A model generated the notes under the pieces. It saw only the letters and a program-made list of their open reading frames with translations. It had not been told where the DNA came from and ran no database searches. From Inia geoffrensis (Eukaryota > Chordata > Mammalia > Artiodactyla > Iniidae), in assembly GCA_036417435.1 (NCBI GenBank), contig CM070913.1:91627373-91691372 (forward strand): 64,000 nucleotides of DNA. Reading direction: 5' to 3'. This document shows, piece after piece, positions 22,771 to 34,375 of the stretch. Every line of letters begins with the position of its first letter. Positions within the stretch are counted from its first letter, which is position 1. The translations under genes and the position numbers were made by a program.

Positions 22771-22814
22771 AAAAATCCCTAACTACAAATTTTAAGTAAC
22801 ATTTTCATGTTATT

Positions 22815-22962
22815 GTGTTGTCTTCCTTGCTGGATTCTCAGCTCCTTACAAAGCAAGAAACTCAAATAGACATTTGTCTATATCTCTCCACCTCAACCCT
22901 AGCACACAGCACAATTTCCTGCCTACAGGGCATCATTAAATAAAATATTTGGTTGAATAATC
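22815..22962 (+). mobile_element. L2 3'-end fragment
   Basis: 'attctcagctccttacaaag', 'tctccacctcaaccctagcacac' and 'taaataaaatatttggttgaat' follow the L2 terminal order (agctccttgagggcag, ccccagcacctagcac, caataaatatttgttgaat). Confidence 0.6.
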
Positions 22963-22984
22963 CAATACATGAATGAGCTCATCA

Positions 22985-23230
22985 TATCCCCTTGCCTTTG
23001 TTTATCTTATCTTGCTTTCCTGGAAAACTATGTGGCAGCGAATATATAATCTTTAATTATAAAGCATATCAAAGTTTATTTAATTATCATCTCTTGATGG
23101 ACATGTAGCTTGTCTATACTTTTTCAACTTTACAATACTATTATGATTATCCTTCTCCATGTCTTTTAGGGGCTGATGCAAACATTTCTCTATAAAAATG
23201 AATTCTACAACCACGAGAGCTATAAGCCTT
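22985..23230 (-). mobile_element. Old L1 (L1M-type) fragment
   Basis: 'tcatctcttgatggacatgtagcttgtctatac' and 'aatactattatgattatccttctcc' echo reversed L1M ORF2-end sequence (cattgatggacatttgggttg). Strongly diverged. Confidence 0.45.
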
Positions 23231-24875
23231 CAACTTTACTTTAGGGTCCTGGCAGAAAAAGGCTGGAATATCCAAATGGAACATTGAAAAGCGTTTTATG
23301 AAGAGCCTATTCACAGAGCTGTGGATGAGATTAAGAAAAAGCTATACGGGACAGCAAATCACTCTGGGACTAGGAGCTTTGTAGAGCCCAAAGGGACAAA
23401 GGGAGGGCACAGTTACCAGGACTCCTCAAGACCAACATGAAATACCCATTGCAAACGCAGAGGCTGCCAAGTAAGGAAAGCAACCACGGTCAACTCAGGG
23501 CCCATCGAGAGGATGACAAAGGAAGACGCCTTGGGCTCACCTTCTATCTGACCTCAGATCTCCTGCTAATGTGCCCTGTGGCTGGGCTCCCCAGAATCTA
23601 GAAGAAAAGTGAGCCCATTGGTTTACTGCATCCAGACATCCTCTCCAGGCACAGAGCAGAGAGAAGGGAGGAGAAGGGGTGTGGTGAGGCTGAGGGGGAC
23701 GCCCGTGCAACACTACTGGGAATCCTGTTATTTTCCCTAGTGACGTGGGGCAGCTCCTACCCTTCCATGCCTCACGGTACTCAGTCCCACTGCTGGTACT
23801 GGCAGGTGTCTTAGCATTGGCCAACTCGATAGGTAAGGAAGGATATTGCCTCATGGGCTACTTCATTTCCCTGTTGACCATCTTTTCCTAGTCTCATGAG
23901 CTATTCCAATATCCTCTTCGGACTGGTCCATTCATACCCTTTGCCCGTGTGTCTTTTGAGTATTCATATATTTTCCATTGATTGTGACGAGGTCTGTATA
24001 TTTTCTACTGAGCCCGTCTTTTCAAGATCATCCAGGTCTGGCCCTGGTACCCAACGTTTTTTAAAGTTTCAAGAGAAAGATACAGAAACATAATTTTCCC
24101 CAATCAAGTGACACTATTCTTTGGACCTGTTTTCACTCTTTACAAATTACTGTTCTACTCCACCCTAGGAACCTACACTCCAAAGGTTTGTTTTTGTCGT
24201 GTCAATACCCAGAGAGCTAGTGATGGGTAAAAACAAAAGCAGAGAAGCCAGTTCTGTCTCTAGGATCAAAATGTTCGCATGACTCTGGTGTCCCCAGTAA
24301 TGAGCACCTCCTCTGTTTCAGACGGATGCTATTCTTACAGTTTTTGCAGATTGCTTCAGCCTGCAGACCTGCAAGGCAATTACTGTCTCCAGCAGTTAGG
24401 GTGTGGTTGAGATCCACCACACTTCAGAAACACTAGTCAAACATGAGCTATTTCAAAGAAAGCCCTGCACAGTAGTTGCATTATGTAAAGACAGGATTTA
24501 TTACCTACAACACAATTAGTTACTGTACGCCCACAGGAATTTCTAACCCCCTCTACTTGTGCGGTTGCATTTAAACAACACCTACTCAGAGGGGGTATGT
24601 GAAGTCTCAATTTGGGATGTTTCAAGATGATTGCAAATTACATAAATAACTGTCTAACTTGAAACAACTTAACTTGGAGAACTGCTCTTCCTGTCAAAAA
24701 AGGATATAATTCACTGTAGCTGTAAGTGGTCCGTGGCTATTATAAACTTACCAACTTACAGTTGTTTTTCCACTTGTGTTTCCTTGGAACACTAGCTTCA
24801 AATGGAATTTTAATCAGTTATTAGGCTGAAAACAAAAAAGCTCCATGGTCTACTAACTTTGAGAAACACTGAGTT
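23231..24875. other. Unassigned sequence
   Basis: About 1.6 kb without a recognised repeat. The longest frame (105 aa, minus strand, 23537-23854) has no domain. Single-copy-looking. Confidence 0.45.
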
Positions 24876-24890
24876 AAATAAAGCTAAACA

Positions 24891-25101
24891 GGGCTTCCCT
24901 GGTGACGCAGTGGTTGAGAGTCCGCCTGCCGATGCAGGGGACACGGGTTCGTGCCCCGGTCCGGGAAGATCCCACATGCCGCAGAGCGGCTGGGCCCGTG
25001 AGCCGTGGCCACTGAGCCTGCGCGTCCGGAGCCTGTGCTCCGCAACGGGAGAGGCCGCAACAGTGAGAGGCCCACGTACCGCAAAAAAATAAAAATAAAA
25101 A
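24891..25101 (+). mobile_element. CHR-type SINE, short form
   Basis: Perfect 15-bp TSD aaataaagctaaaca at 24876-24890 and 25102-25116. The tail is A-rich with T interruptions. Confidence 0.96.
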
Positions 25102-25116
25102 AAATAAAGCTAAACA

Positions 25117-25529
25117 GGTCTCTCCTCTGTGTGCGTTCTCAGAGGCCCTAGTGGTGCAGGGCTTTGAGATACTCCGGGGAGGTAGATCCAGGATGCAGTG
25201 TTCTCCAAACCTATTTCATGATAACCTGGTTTATGGGCTGTATGTGTTCCCCTCAAATGATTTTAGAATATCAACTTCCAGCAGTTTCAGGAAACTTTGA
25301 TCAGGATATAATTAGCTGTTGCTATTTATATTATGGTTCACATTTTTCTGAGTTTCTGAAGGACAGGTCCAAGAGAGGCCAAAGTGATAACTGCAGGGGG
25401 CAGGAAGGGTGGACGGACAGAAAGTCTGCTCAGGCATGACCCCTGGATGCCACCGGATGTCTTACCAGTGGGTGGAGTTGGTTATATCACAGACAAAGTG
25501 GTTGTTAGGCTGAGTGCCTTGGCCAGTCA
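25117..25529. other. Unassigned sequence
   Basis: No recognised element or gene signal. Confidence 0.45.
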
Positions 25530-25745
25530 TTCATACATTTTTTCCTTCCTTCAAGAAATACATATTGAGCACCTACTACATGCGAGGAACTGTGCTCGGC
25601 TTTGGGGGTTCAGCAGTAAACGAAAAGGACCTAGTCTGCAGCTTTGTGGAACTCACTGTCTAACTGGGGAAACATACAATAGGTGAGTAGATAAGTAAGT
25701 GAACAAGACAATTGCAGAAAGGGATTCGTGTCACTAGAAAACGCA
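25530..25745 (+). mobile_element. Probable L2-type fragment
   Basis: 'cattgagcacctactacatgcgaggaactgtgctcggc' (approximate) and 'gtctgcagctttgtggaactcactgtctaactgggg' follow a common L2-associated pattern. The same pattern recurs at 63350-63560. Confidence 0.55.
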
Positions 25746-25754
25746 TGAATGAGG

Positions 25755-26300
25755 ATATTGGGTGTGATCACCCTCTCGCCTCGCCTCTCTCATCTTCTAG
25801 TGAAATTTCTTCACTCACTTTCTACCGTCTTTAGAAAAAAGGCAGAATTCCTTACGGTGGTCAACAGACCGCATGGGGTCTTGCTTCTACCGCATTTCTG
25901 TTTTTATCCATTCCTCTCTCTCTCACACACACACCCTCTCTGTCTCTCCCTCCATCCCTCCTTCTGTGCCAGCCAAACCCAAGCCCACCTACAATCCTTT
26001 GCTCCCATCACAGTGCCTTTGCATGTGCTGTGTCCTCCATCTGGCATATTCCTCCCTCCTCTCTCCCCCTAAATAGGCTCCTTATCTTTCAGATCTTGCC
26101 TAGAGCATCTCTGCCCCCAGGGCAGCTTCTCTTCACACTCGCTGAACCTTCTCAGAGTATCAGGTAAGGCTCCTTGGTGGCACTTACCACAATTATAATG
26201 GTGATTTCTATTTACCATGTCCCTCATTCTACCCCTCGCGCCTAGAGCAGCGCACAATATAAAGTTATGCTGGACAAGTTTCTGATGAATGAATCCATCA
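25755..26300 (+). mobile_element. L2 3' region
   Basis: A long run of L2 landmarks in order: 'ctttgctcccatcacagtgcc', 'tttgcatgtgctgtgtcctcc', 'gggcagcttctcttcacactc', 'ggcacttaccacaattataatgg', 'ctagagcagcgcacaata'. A CT/CA simple tract at 25908-25960 is embedded in it. Confidence 0.78.
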
Positions 26301-26814
26301 AAGCTCAGTTCACCTGTCTTCTTCGACCCCCTTATTCCACCTGGAAGACATCATCCTCAATCCCCTTAATTTATCTGCACCTCTTCCATCGTATCCATCT
26401 GCCACCTTCTTGCCTCCAGTTACTGAAGCTCATGTCTTATGTTTCCTATGACTTTATTTGTGCTCTTGTATTTTACTTAGGAGTTCGGTCCTCCAGTGAA
26501 TGCATAAGAAAGAAAAACTGTACAATCAAAACCATCCTTGAAAATCCCTCCCCCCCACAAGGCCAGTATTTATGACTTTGTACACAAACCTGTGACCATA
26601 TATTGTCTCTCAGTGTGGCCACAGAGAAGGGGCAGACTGCTCTAGTTTGGTAGAGCACCAGATAGTATAGTGTGGCTCCTGTTGAGGAGAAACTTTGTAT
26701 AAAAATGTGAGCACAAATAGTTGAATGTTTGAAGTTAGCTAACTGTTTGTTTGATAAAAGTGCAATGTATTCAAGGGGGGGGGGCACATGAGGGGTATGG
26801 AATTCAGAGATACA
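26301..26814. other. Unassigned sequence
   Basis: Contains a G-run near 26776-26785. No recognised repeat. Confidence 0.45.
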
Positions 26815-27250
26815 GACTATGTATTTTATTAAACTACATATAAAATAGATAAGGGCTTCCCTGGTGGCGCAGTGGATGAGGGTCCACCTGCCGATGCAGG
26901 GGACGCGGGTTCGTGCCCTGGTCCGGGAAGATCCCACGTGCCGCGGAGCGGCTGGGCCCGTGAGCCATGGCCGCTGAGCCTGCGTGTCCGGAGCCTGTGC
27001 TCCGCAATGGGGGAGGCCACAATAGTGAAAGGCCCGCGTACAGCAAAAAAAAATAAAATAAAATAAAATATAAAATAAAATAAAATAAAATAGATAGCAA
27101 CAAGGATATATTGTACAGCACAGGGAATTATTGCCATTGTCTTGTAATACTTTTAATGGAATATAATCTATGAAAATACTGAATCACTACACTTTACACC
27201 TGAAACTAATATAATACTGTAAATCAACAGTACTTCCATTTTTTAAAAGT
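26815..27250 (+). mobile_element. LINE-1 3' UTR interrupted by a SINE
   Basis: The L1 part is 'aactacatataaaatagata' before the SINE, then 'gcaacaaggatatattgtacagcacaggg' to 'gtaaatcaacagtacttcc' after it. An older L1 subfamily than the 7708 type, judged by its different 3' UTR. Confidence 0.82.
26853..27084 (+). mobile_element. CHR-type SINE with an (AAAAT)n tail
   Basis: TSD ataaaatagata, 12 bp perfect, at 26840-26851 and 27085-27096. The tail has become an (AAAAT)n microsatellite at about 27046-27090. Confidence 0.95.
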
Positions 27251-27254
27251 GCAA

Positions 27255-27368
27255 TGTATCCTTGAAGAGCAAGACTTGTTTCTGATTTATCTTTGGATTT
27301 AGACAGCAACAGAAAAAGAGCTTTGCACACAGCACGCAGTTAACGCATATCTGCTGGGTGGCTGGTTA
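27255..27368 (+). mobile_element. Possible L2 3' end
   Basis: 'gagcaagacttgtttctgatttatctttgg' and 'gctttgcacacagcacgcagttaac' echo the L2 terminus (ggacttgtctgtcttgttcac, gtgcctggcacatag). Diverged. Confidence 0.45.
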
Positions 27369-27944
27369 CCTAGTTTTTCAAAAGTGGCATATTTTGATAC
27401 ATACCAAATACACAAAAAGCGTTTACATGTGAGGTCGGCATGAAGATTTTCCAGATGTTTCCATTGGCCTGGGAGCCCGGGCTTATGCCTGTTGTCTAGA
27501 TGTAAGAATGGGTGCTGTCTATTTTCAGTTGAAAAGTGCTCCGGTTTGGAACGTAAAGTCTATGTGGCGTGTGTGTGTTTGAGAAAAACAGACAGATGGA
27601 TACAGTGCAGCTCAATGGTTTATGTTTGGAGTTCAGGGCAGTAGACACAGAGAACGAAAGAAAAGAGGAAAATCCTGCAAAGGTTCAGAAGATATCCAGG
27701 AATCAGATGGGGAAGCCAGGAATATGAGGACTGCAGAGGCTGTATTGTACAGGGATTGTTGTGGAATAAACAAAAGGGGTCAGAACATTTCCTGTGTCAC
27801 AGAGAAATGAGGTCTCTCGGAACACTGCTAGTAAGGAAGTACTTAAAACACTGAAAGAAAGCAAACAGAGACGGGGCTGTTAGCCAGACCCAGTAATTTC
27901 CACCTAATCTGTCGTTCTAGTGATCACAGTGGTTCTCAATAATA
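27369..27944. other. Unassigned sequence
   Basis: No repeat or gene signal recognised. Confidence 0.45.
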
Positions 27945-28182
27945 ACTGATATTTACTGAAAGCTCATGACATGCCAAGCCACATGGTGAATCCACCCCAG
28001 GCCTATTCTTTTACGATGACTATATGGGGTACAGCCCTACAGTTATGATCATTATACCCATTTTATAGATGAGAACACTGGGGCTCAGAGATGTTCATCA
28101 ACTTGCCCAAAGCCACCAGAGCAGGAGGTGGAAAAGCCGGGATTCAACCCAGGGCTGTGATGTCAGAACCTGCTTCCTTCAG
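27945..28182 (+). mobile_element. MIR, nearly full length
   Basis: 'taactgatatttactgaaagc', 'gacatgccaagccacatgg', 'cattttatagatgagaacactggggctcagag', 'aacttgcccaaagccacc', 'gccgggattcaacccaggg' give a full ordered match to MIR. Confidence 0.9.
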
Positions 28183-28799
28183 GGCTCCTCTACACGTGCT
28201 CCTGGATAGAGGTGAAAAGCTCTGCACAAAAGCCCTGCACTGTCCAGACATCTCACCCAGTAGCATCCCATGAGAATGAACAGAAAGCAACAAAGTCCAA
28301 CCTTAAGAGTAAAGGCTTCATCCAACCATCCAAAGGAGCAGAAAGGATTTTCAACATACCTCACAAACCTCCAAACCAACAGAAGCAATGGATTCAGACA
28401 TGGCTTTTGAAACACGTTACCTATGAACAACTTCACGTCATAACGACAAGGATTGAGGGAAATTCTGAACATCCAAACTGAGTGTCTAGAAGCACACACT
28501 TAGAAAAGCAAACAGGTTCTCGAGGAGTGAGGCAAAGGGGCTGGGGAGGACATCACAGACCTGATGATCCCTGGTGAGGCATCTGACAAACTTTAGCTGG
28601 GAAAAGACCATTTGGAGACAAAACGAGACGTCAGGATTCTGCGAAGTCTTGCCTCCCAGACAGATGAACCTTCATCGAAGAGCTGCATTCAGATAGTTCA
28701 TATCTTTCTGACTGACAATCGGAAAGGATGCGAACTTCGTGAGCAATCCCATTCTAAGGAAGAATCCCTTGTTAATAGTTGTGACTGTGACTTGTGGAC
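28183..28799. other. Unassigned sequence
   Basis: ORFs of 79-106 aa with no domain. No recognised repeat. Confidence 0.4.
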
Positions 28800-29027
28800 A
28801 AACAATGTCACAGCCTGCCATTTTGGTAAACAAAATATGTTGTGGCCATAAAGCCATTAGTCTTAGCAGCAAGCTCCCTCTCTGCACCATGGTGTGCCCA
28901 GAGGGGAATTCAAGATGAAGAAAAACAGGATAATAGCCCTACAGAATTAAGGTGCATATCAAAGGAACAATTGCAATAAGCCCAGACTCTTGCATCTCCC
29001 CATTGTTGATGAAACCTTAGATCAGTT
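28800..29027 (+). mobile_element. ERV LTR fragment related to the 52.4 kb LTR
   Basis: 'gaattcaagatgaagaaaaacaggataatagccct' (approximate), 'aaggtgcatatcaaaggaac' and 'ccagactcttgcatctccc' match the 52490-52583 segment block for block. The match fades at about 29000, and the downstream LTR half is absent or unrecognisable beyond the SINE. Confidence 0.65.
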
Positions 29028-29239
29028 GGGCTTCCCCGGTGGCGCAGTGGTTGAGAGTCCGCCTGCCGATGCAGGGGACACGGGTTCGTGCCCCGGTCCG
29101 GGAAGATCCCACATGCCGCGGAGCAGCTGGGCCCGTGAGCCATGGCCGCTGAGCCTGCGCGTCTGGAGCCTGTGCTCCACACTGGGAGAGGCCACAACAG
29201 TGAGAGGCCCGCGTACCGCAAAAAAAAAAAAAAAAAAAA
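29028..29239 (+). mobile_element. CHR-type SINE, short form
   Basis: Near-consensus body with a 19-20 base A-tail. The TSD is not clear (only agtt is shared). Adjoins the end of the LTR fragment. Confidence 0.93.
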
Positions 29240-30091
29240 GTTATGCTGCTTTGGGGAGCAGAAACCGTGTCTGGGTAAAAGGACTTGAACCTCCTGGGCA
29301 TCTTGTGCTGCTCCTTTCTTGAAATCTTTGCGTTTCCAAGCCAAGTCTACAACTGTCATAAAACGTCGCCCCGTGACGTAGCTCTCTTGTTGCATTTACA
29401 TATATATAAATTAGACTGAATTACGAAAGAGAACATTTCTAAACCTTCTGTCTGATGGCGATCCTCACCTTCCCCCATGGTCCCAGCAACCACGTACCTG
29501 GCTGTGGCATGTATATTACTTGCCTAAAAATGTTGGTGGCTGAGGTCTCGTGTCATTTCATCTCTGCGATATCTCTGTAAGAGGAAGTCCTAAAATAAAC
29601 CTAAATAAACAAATGCAAATGGCAAGGAGATTGCCCCACAGAGAGATGGAGGTGAACAGGGGTGAATCAGCCTCAGAAAAAGGAGAAGTGATGCAGGTGA
29701 GTCACACCTGTCTGTCCCCACGACCTCGGTTCCTGGCAAGCACCCTCCGTCTCAGTAAATACCTTCCCTACTATACCATCTTCATTCCGAGCCACAGCTA
29801 AAGTTGAAACCATTGGCCAGAGACAAATACTTAGTCCTCATTTGATGGCACAGGGCTCTCATCGCTCAGAATCAAAGCAAGTTTTCATTGATTACATTAG
29901 GCAGAGATGACAGTGAAATATCTGGAGAAGTAGTCTGTCAACACACAGCATTGTGTCCACATTCCCGATACGGTGATTCCCTGGCATTTGCCCAGATGCA
30001 GGGTGAGTGTGTGTGTGAGAGAGAGTGAGAGAGAGACAGAGCGGAGGAGGAAAGCGCAGGGGAGAGATGGCCTGGGTTCAAAAGTCAAAAG
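29240..30091. other. Unassigned sequence
   Basis: Includes a (GT)/(GA) simple tract at 30003-30040. No other element recognised. Confidence 0.45.
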
Positions 30092-30521
30092 TGTTAAAAA
30101 GAAAAACACAAGCCCAAGATGGAGTCACATATGTGAGGCCACGGAACTGGGGCTTAATATCTAATTCACCTCATGGAAGCTTCAGCCCCCAAAAATGTAG
30201 CCTTAACCGGTCGGTCAGGAATTTCCTGGTCAGCACCAATGAGGTCACCTATCACAAGGGCCCTCTCCATCCCCTGAAGGAAGATAGAGTATCTGACACA
30301 TAGACCCCTTCCTTCCCTCACAGGTAGGTTACCTAAGCCCAAAATAATCTTCTTTAAGACCTCTTTGTTTTGCCTTTAAAAGCCTCTCCCTTTCTGTAGC
30401 CCTCTGGAGATGCCCTCTCCTCGCTAGATGGGAGGCTGCCCCATTCATGAATCGTTCAATAAAGCCAATTCGATCTTTAAAATGTACTTGGCTGAATTTT
30501 TTTTTTTTTTTTTTTTTAACA
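30092..30521 (+). mobile_element. ERV solo LTR
   Basis: Opens TGTTAAAAAG, has a TATA-like 'cctttaaaagcc' at 30373-30384, a poly(A) signal AATAAA at 30458-30463, and ends AACA at 30521 after a run of about 20 T. The flanks aaag and gaag are a one-mismatch candidate for a 4-bp duplication. There is no internal retroviral sequence on either side. The family is not assigned. Confidence 0.68.
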
Positions 30522-31339
30522 GAAGTGACATCTGAATCTCCTTTTCATTCAGGGTGAACTTTTTCTCCACTTTTTGGCAATCGTAGACCATGTCAAGACT
30601 AAGGATAAATGAGGATCAGACAGTTACAACACAGCTTTGCATTTATAAAGAACCCACAATGAGAAGTGACTTAAAGATGCCATAGACATAAAACTGCTGG
30701 GTACCAGATCCCCCAACACTGACACACACACAATACTGACACATGTACTTCTCAGCACTAAATGGAAAAACACACACAGGTCAAATTTCCAAAGCAAAGA
30801 TGACTTAGGTGTACATAACCGCTCTCACTGCTTTGGATAAAATCGCACGTCACCCTACAATAGCTTTTTTTTCTCAAAAAGCTTTGATTTAACTAAAATA
30901 GCCCTTTTGGTTAAGCTTATTCCTTCCCTATGCAAGTGACTCAGCAATTTGTTCAGTTAGTTACACTGTATTCAAATCTAGACTTTTTCTCTAAATTTTA
31001 CACTGAAAAATGCGTTTGTGAACCTGCTTTTCTCTTGGATTTTCATAAAGGGAATTATTTGAATATCTTGGGGAGATCATTATTAGGAAGTTTCCTAAGT
31101 TTTCTATAAAGAAACCACGGATTAAACTGATAATCACTCTTCACTTTACCTTCCACACAGATCTAAAAATTCTAGGATCAGGTTTGCCATATCTTGTGGC
31201 AGGCGTGGTCCTATGTCCCTGACCCAGAGGGCTTCATGGCCGCCTCAGCGTGACTGCACCTTAGCCAGGCTCCCCCGGCCTTCAGCCCTCACTGAATCTA
31301 GGCAGCCTATCCATAGAGGCTCCTCCCTCCCTTTTTTAG
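30522..31339. other. Unassigned sequence
   Basis: AT-rich, with a short CA tract near 30720. No recognised repeat. Confidence 0.45.
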
Positions 31340-31835
31340 AGCATTTACTTTAGAAACCTTGTCGCCAGTAAGTTCTCTCTCTGCCCCTTTGAGGTGTTTT
31401 TAAATCTTTTAAAAAGCCTCTTGACGGTTTTGAAACCCAGGGATGTCTTTCTCAAGGAAGGACCTGGGAGCCAGCCCTTTGAAAAGTTAACTTCAAGGGA
31501 GACAGTGCCCTCGGCCTCCCAGTCTTTTAGGAAGAGAAGGAAGGTGGGTGAGAGCCGTGCTCTAAGTTATCAACCTCCCTCCGGTCGGGAAGACGTGAGA
31601 AAGTCTACTTTCCTTTGGATCCAGTTGATTAGCACACACAGCTGGCCTCAGATCTCGCATCCCAGCTCTTGCAAACCCCTCTGCCCCTCTTCTGGGGGAG
31701 CTGAGCTCAGACTGGGTACCTGGTCTCTCTCCTCTGTTGCAACAGCTTTGAATAAAGTCTTCTTGCTTGTTTAACTCTATCCAGTGCAACATTTTTGCTT
31801 TGATCCCTGTTTTAATTCATGACTTGCTACAACAA
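31340..31835 (+). mobile_element. Probable ERV LTR
   Basis: Short pyrimidine blocks, a 'ttaaaaagcctc' TATA-like site near 31407, and AATAAA at 31751-31756 followed by 'gtcttcttgcttg' and 'gtgcaacatttttgctttgatcc' give the R/U5 layout of a mammalian LTR. It may end at acaaca near 31835. The 126-codon ORF inside is not retroviral in sequence. Confidence 0.5.
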
Positions 31836-31839
31836 AATT

Positions 31840-31965
31840 GTGATCTAAGTATTATCGTTTCTCCATTTTACAGGTAAGGGGTCATGAAGGCCCCAGGTCC
31901 CACTGAGTGTAACTGTTGGGAGTCAAACTCAGGCTGAGATTCAAATTCCAGAGTGTACTTCTTAC
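31840..31965 (+). mobile_element. MIR fragment
   Basis: 'attatcgtttctccattttacaggtaaggggtc' (approximate) with 'gggagtcaaactcaggctgagattc' are MIR core and 3' blocks. Confidence 0.72.
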
Positions 31966-33479
31966 CCCACACAGAGTAAGGAGACATGTTTCCCTGGAAA
32001 TATCTTACAGGTTCAATTTCTTAATTCTCACACTTAAGCCAACTCCTTCACTGTAAGTGCTGATGGCCACTTCTCTTCATTTGCAAAATTCGAGGTGAAA
32101 AAAAAAAATCAATATGAGCTATGAATCTGCCATGCCTCTACTGAAAAGACCCTGAAACAGTTCTGTTGCTTTCTGGAGACTTTGAGAAAAGGGCTGAGCA
32201 TAATACCACTTCTCAAATAACTTCTCTGTACCCAAACTGACACAGGGGTCAGCCCGCCAGCCAGGTACTGGAAGACATTCTCTACGCACCCATAGACATT
32301 TCAAAGTGACACAGTACACCTAAAAGAAGATGGCAAAATAGCTAGAACCTTGTGTCCTTACTTCTTTTATTAATTTGATCTCACACCATTGTCTTGATTT
32401 CCGAACAGTGGAGTGCCCTGCGTGAAACAGCTCCAGTAAGTGAGATTCAGAGTACAAAGTTACCTGCAATTCCCTGTATCCCTGTTTGTAAATTCCATGA
32501 AGTTGCACACTGTTGTAGAGGGAAATGAATCATCTGACTTTGAGGATGATTTCTCCTGTGATAGCAGGGGGGCAAGAGTAAGCTCCATGTTGCATAGGAA
32601 GCCAGACTTGCTGCCTAATGGCTGATAAAATAACCCCCAACCTTCACCCATAAATACTGGGACACATGTGGGGTAGGAAGGGCAGTGCTCTAGGTTCAGC
32701 CCAACCACCTGGATGATTCTGTGAAAAAAGGTGATGCAAAGACCACACGTGGACTTTTGAAATTAAATTTCCTTTTTCACTGCCAAACATTTAACAAAAA
32801 ATATTGTTCCTGAACCACTGAAGGCATGTGGAAAATGGAAGTATCAAATCTTTTAACAGTTGTGGATACTACTGGCACCTCTTTATAGAACGTATTCTCG
32901 GCTTCGGCAGGGGATTTATCAGGCACACAGGTGTGATACTTCTGAGCATTATTCCCAGGTAAGCATGTGACAAAGCGGTCTCTGCAGTTATGTGTCTAAA
33001 AGGTAATTAACGCTGAAGGTGTCCACATTGCTTCCTCAGTTAGCATGGCAAGGGTCCAGGCACCTTAGATTAAGTGGAGATCCACGGAGCCCTGGGAAAA
33101 CCAGGCGTTCCCAATGGCAAAAACAAAACCCAGGGGTATCTACAAAAGAGGATGCATTTCTAACCATCAAATTCTTGGAGCAAAAAGTCCACCACGAATG
33201 GACTTCAATTTGAGTTGGCAGTTTCAATACTGTATGAAAAGTAATAATTGTGAGAGACACTAGCCCTCAGGAAACACTTATTTCTACTGTTTCAATATGT
33301 ACCTGCATAGAATGTTCTTCTTGTAGCTCCCGCTCATTTTTCCCACTTGATAGCCCTCTGCCCACCTCACTGCCCCGGTAGCTTAGACTACTGGCAGAAT
33401 ATCCCACCTGGAGTCCACATTTGCACACCGGCTGCTCTAAAGAACATTTTCTACAGGGCAAGCAGCAAGCAACATCTTA
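31966..33479. other. Unassigned sequence
   Basis: About 1.5 kb of single-copy-looking DNA. Several 60-82 aa ORFs, none with a domain. Confidence 0.45.
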
Positions 33480-34151
33480 AAAAATGTAAATCACAAAGAA
33501 CTAAAAATAGAGTTGCCATATGATCCAGCAATCCCACTCCTGGGCATGGATCTGGACAAAACTATAATTTGAAAAGATACATGCATGCCAATGTTCGCTG
33601 CAGCACTATTTACAATAGCCGTGACATGGAAGCAACCTAAACGTCCACCAACAGATGAATGGATAAAGAAGATGTGGCATGTATATACAATGGAATACTA
33701 CTCAGCCATAAAAAAGAAGAAAATAATGCCATTTGCAGCAACATGGATGCAACTAGAGATGATCATACTAAGTGAAGTCAGAGAAAGACAAATACCATGA
33801 TATCACTTATATGTGGAATTTAAAATATGACACAAATGCGCTTATCTATGGAACAGAAACAAAATCAGGGACAGACAACAGACTTGTGGTTGCCAAAGGG
33901 GAGGGGGTTGGGGGAGGGATTGATTGGGAGGCTGGGGTTAGCAGATGTAAGCTTTTATATATGGAATGGATAATCAACAAGGTCCCACTGTATAGCACAG
34001 GGAACTATATTCAATATCCTGTGATAAACCATAATGGAAAAAATATTAAAACGTATATATATATATGTATAACTGAGTCGCTTTGCTGTACAGCAGAAAT
34101 TAACACAACATTGTAATTCAACTCTACTTCAATAAAAATGAAGTAAAAAAT
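33480..34151 (+). mobile_element. LINE-1, ORF2 end plus 3' UTR
   Basis: Begins in ORF2 ('gaactaaaaatagagttgcc'), passes the ORF2 stop and a G-rich 3' UTR segment ('ggggagggggttgggggaggg'), and ends at AATAAA near 34131 and a short A-rich tail. Confidence 0.9.
33585..33800 (+). pseudogene. L1 ORF2p C-terminal remnant
   Basis: An open stretch of about 70 codons holding TDEWIKKMWHVYTMEYYSAI, the last conserved block of ORF2p. The frame shifts into another one near 33780, so even this remnant is broken. Non-functional. Confidence 0.82.
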
Positions 34152-34161
34152 ACCTAATCCA

Positions 34162-34365
34162 GGCTTCCCTGGTGGCGCAGTGGTTGAGACTCCGCCTGCC
34201 GATGCAGGGGACACGGGTTCGTGCCCCAGTCCGGGAGGATCCCACGTGCCGCGGAGCGGCTGGGCCCGTAAGCCATGGCCGCTGAGCCTGTGCGTCCGGA
34301 GCCTGTGCTCCGCAATGGGAGAGGCCACAGCGGTGAGAGGCCTGTGTACCGCAAAAAAAAAACAA
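34162..34365 (+). mobile_element. CHR-type SINE, short form
   Basis: Perfect TSD acctaatcca at 34152-34161 and 34366-34375, placed directly after the L1 tail at 34151. It inserted immediately beside the L1 A-tail. Confidence 0.95.
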
Positions 34366-34375
34366 ACCTAATCCA

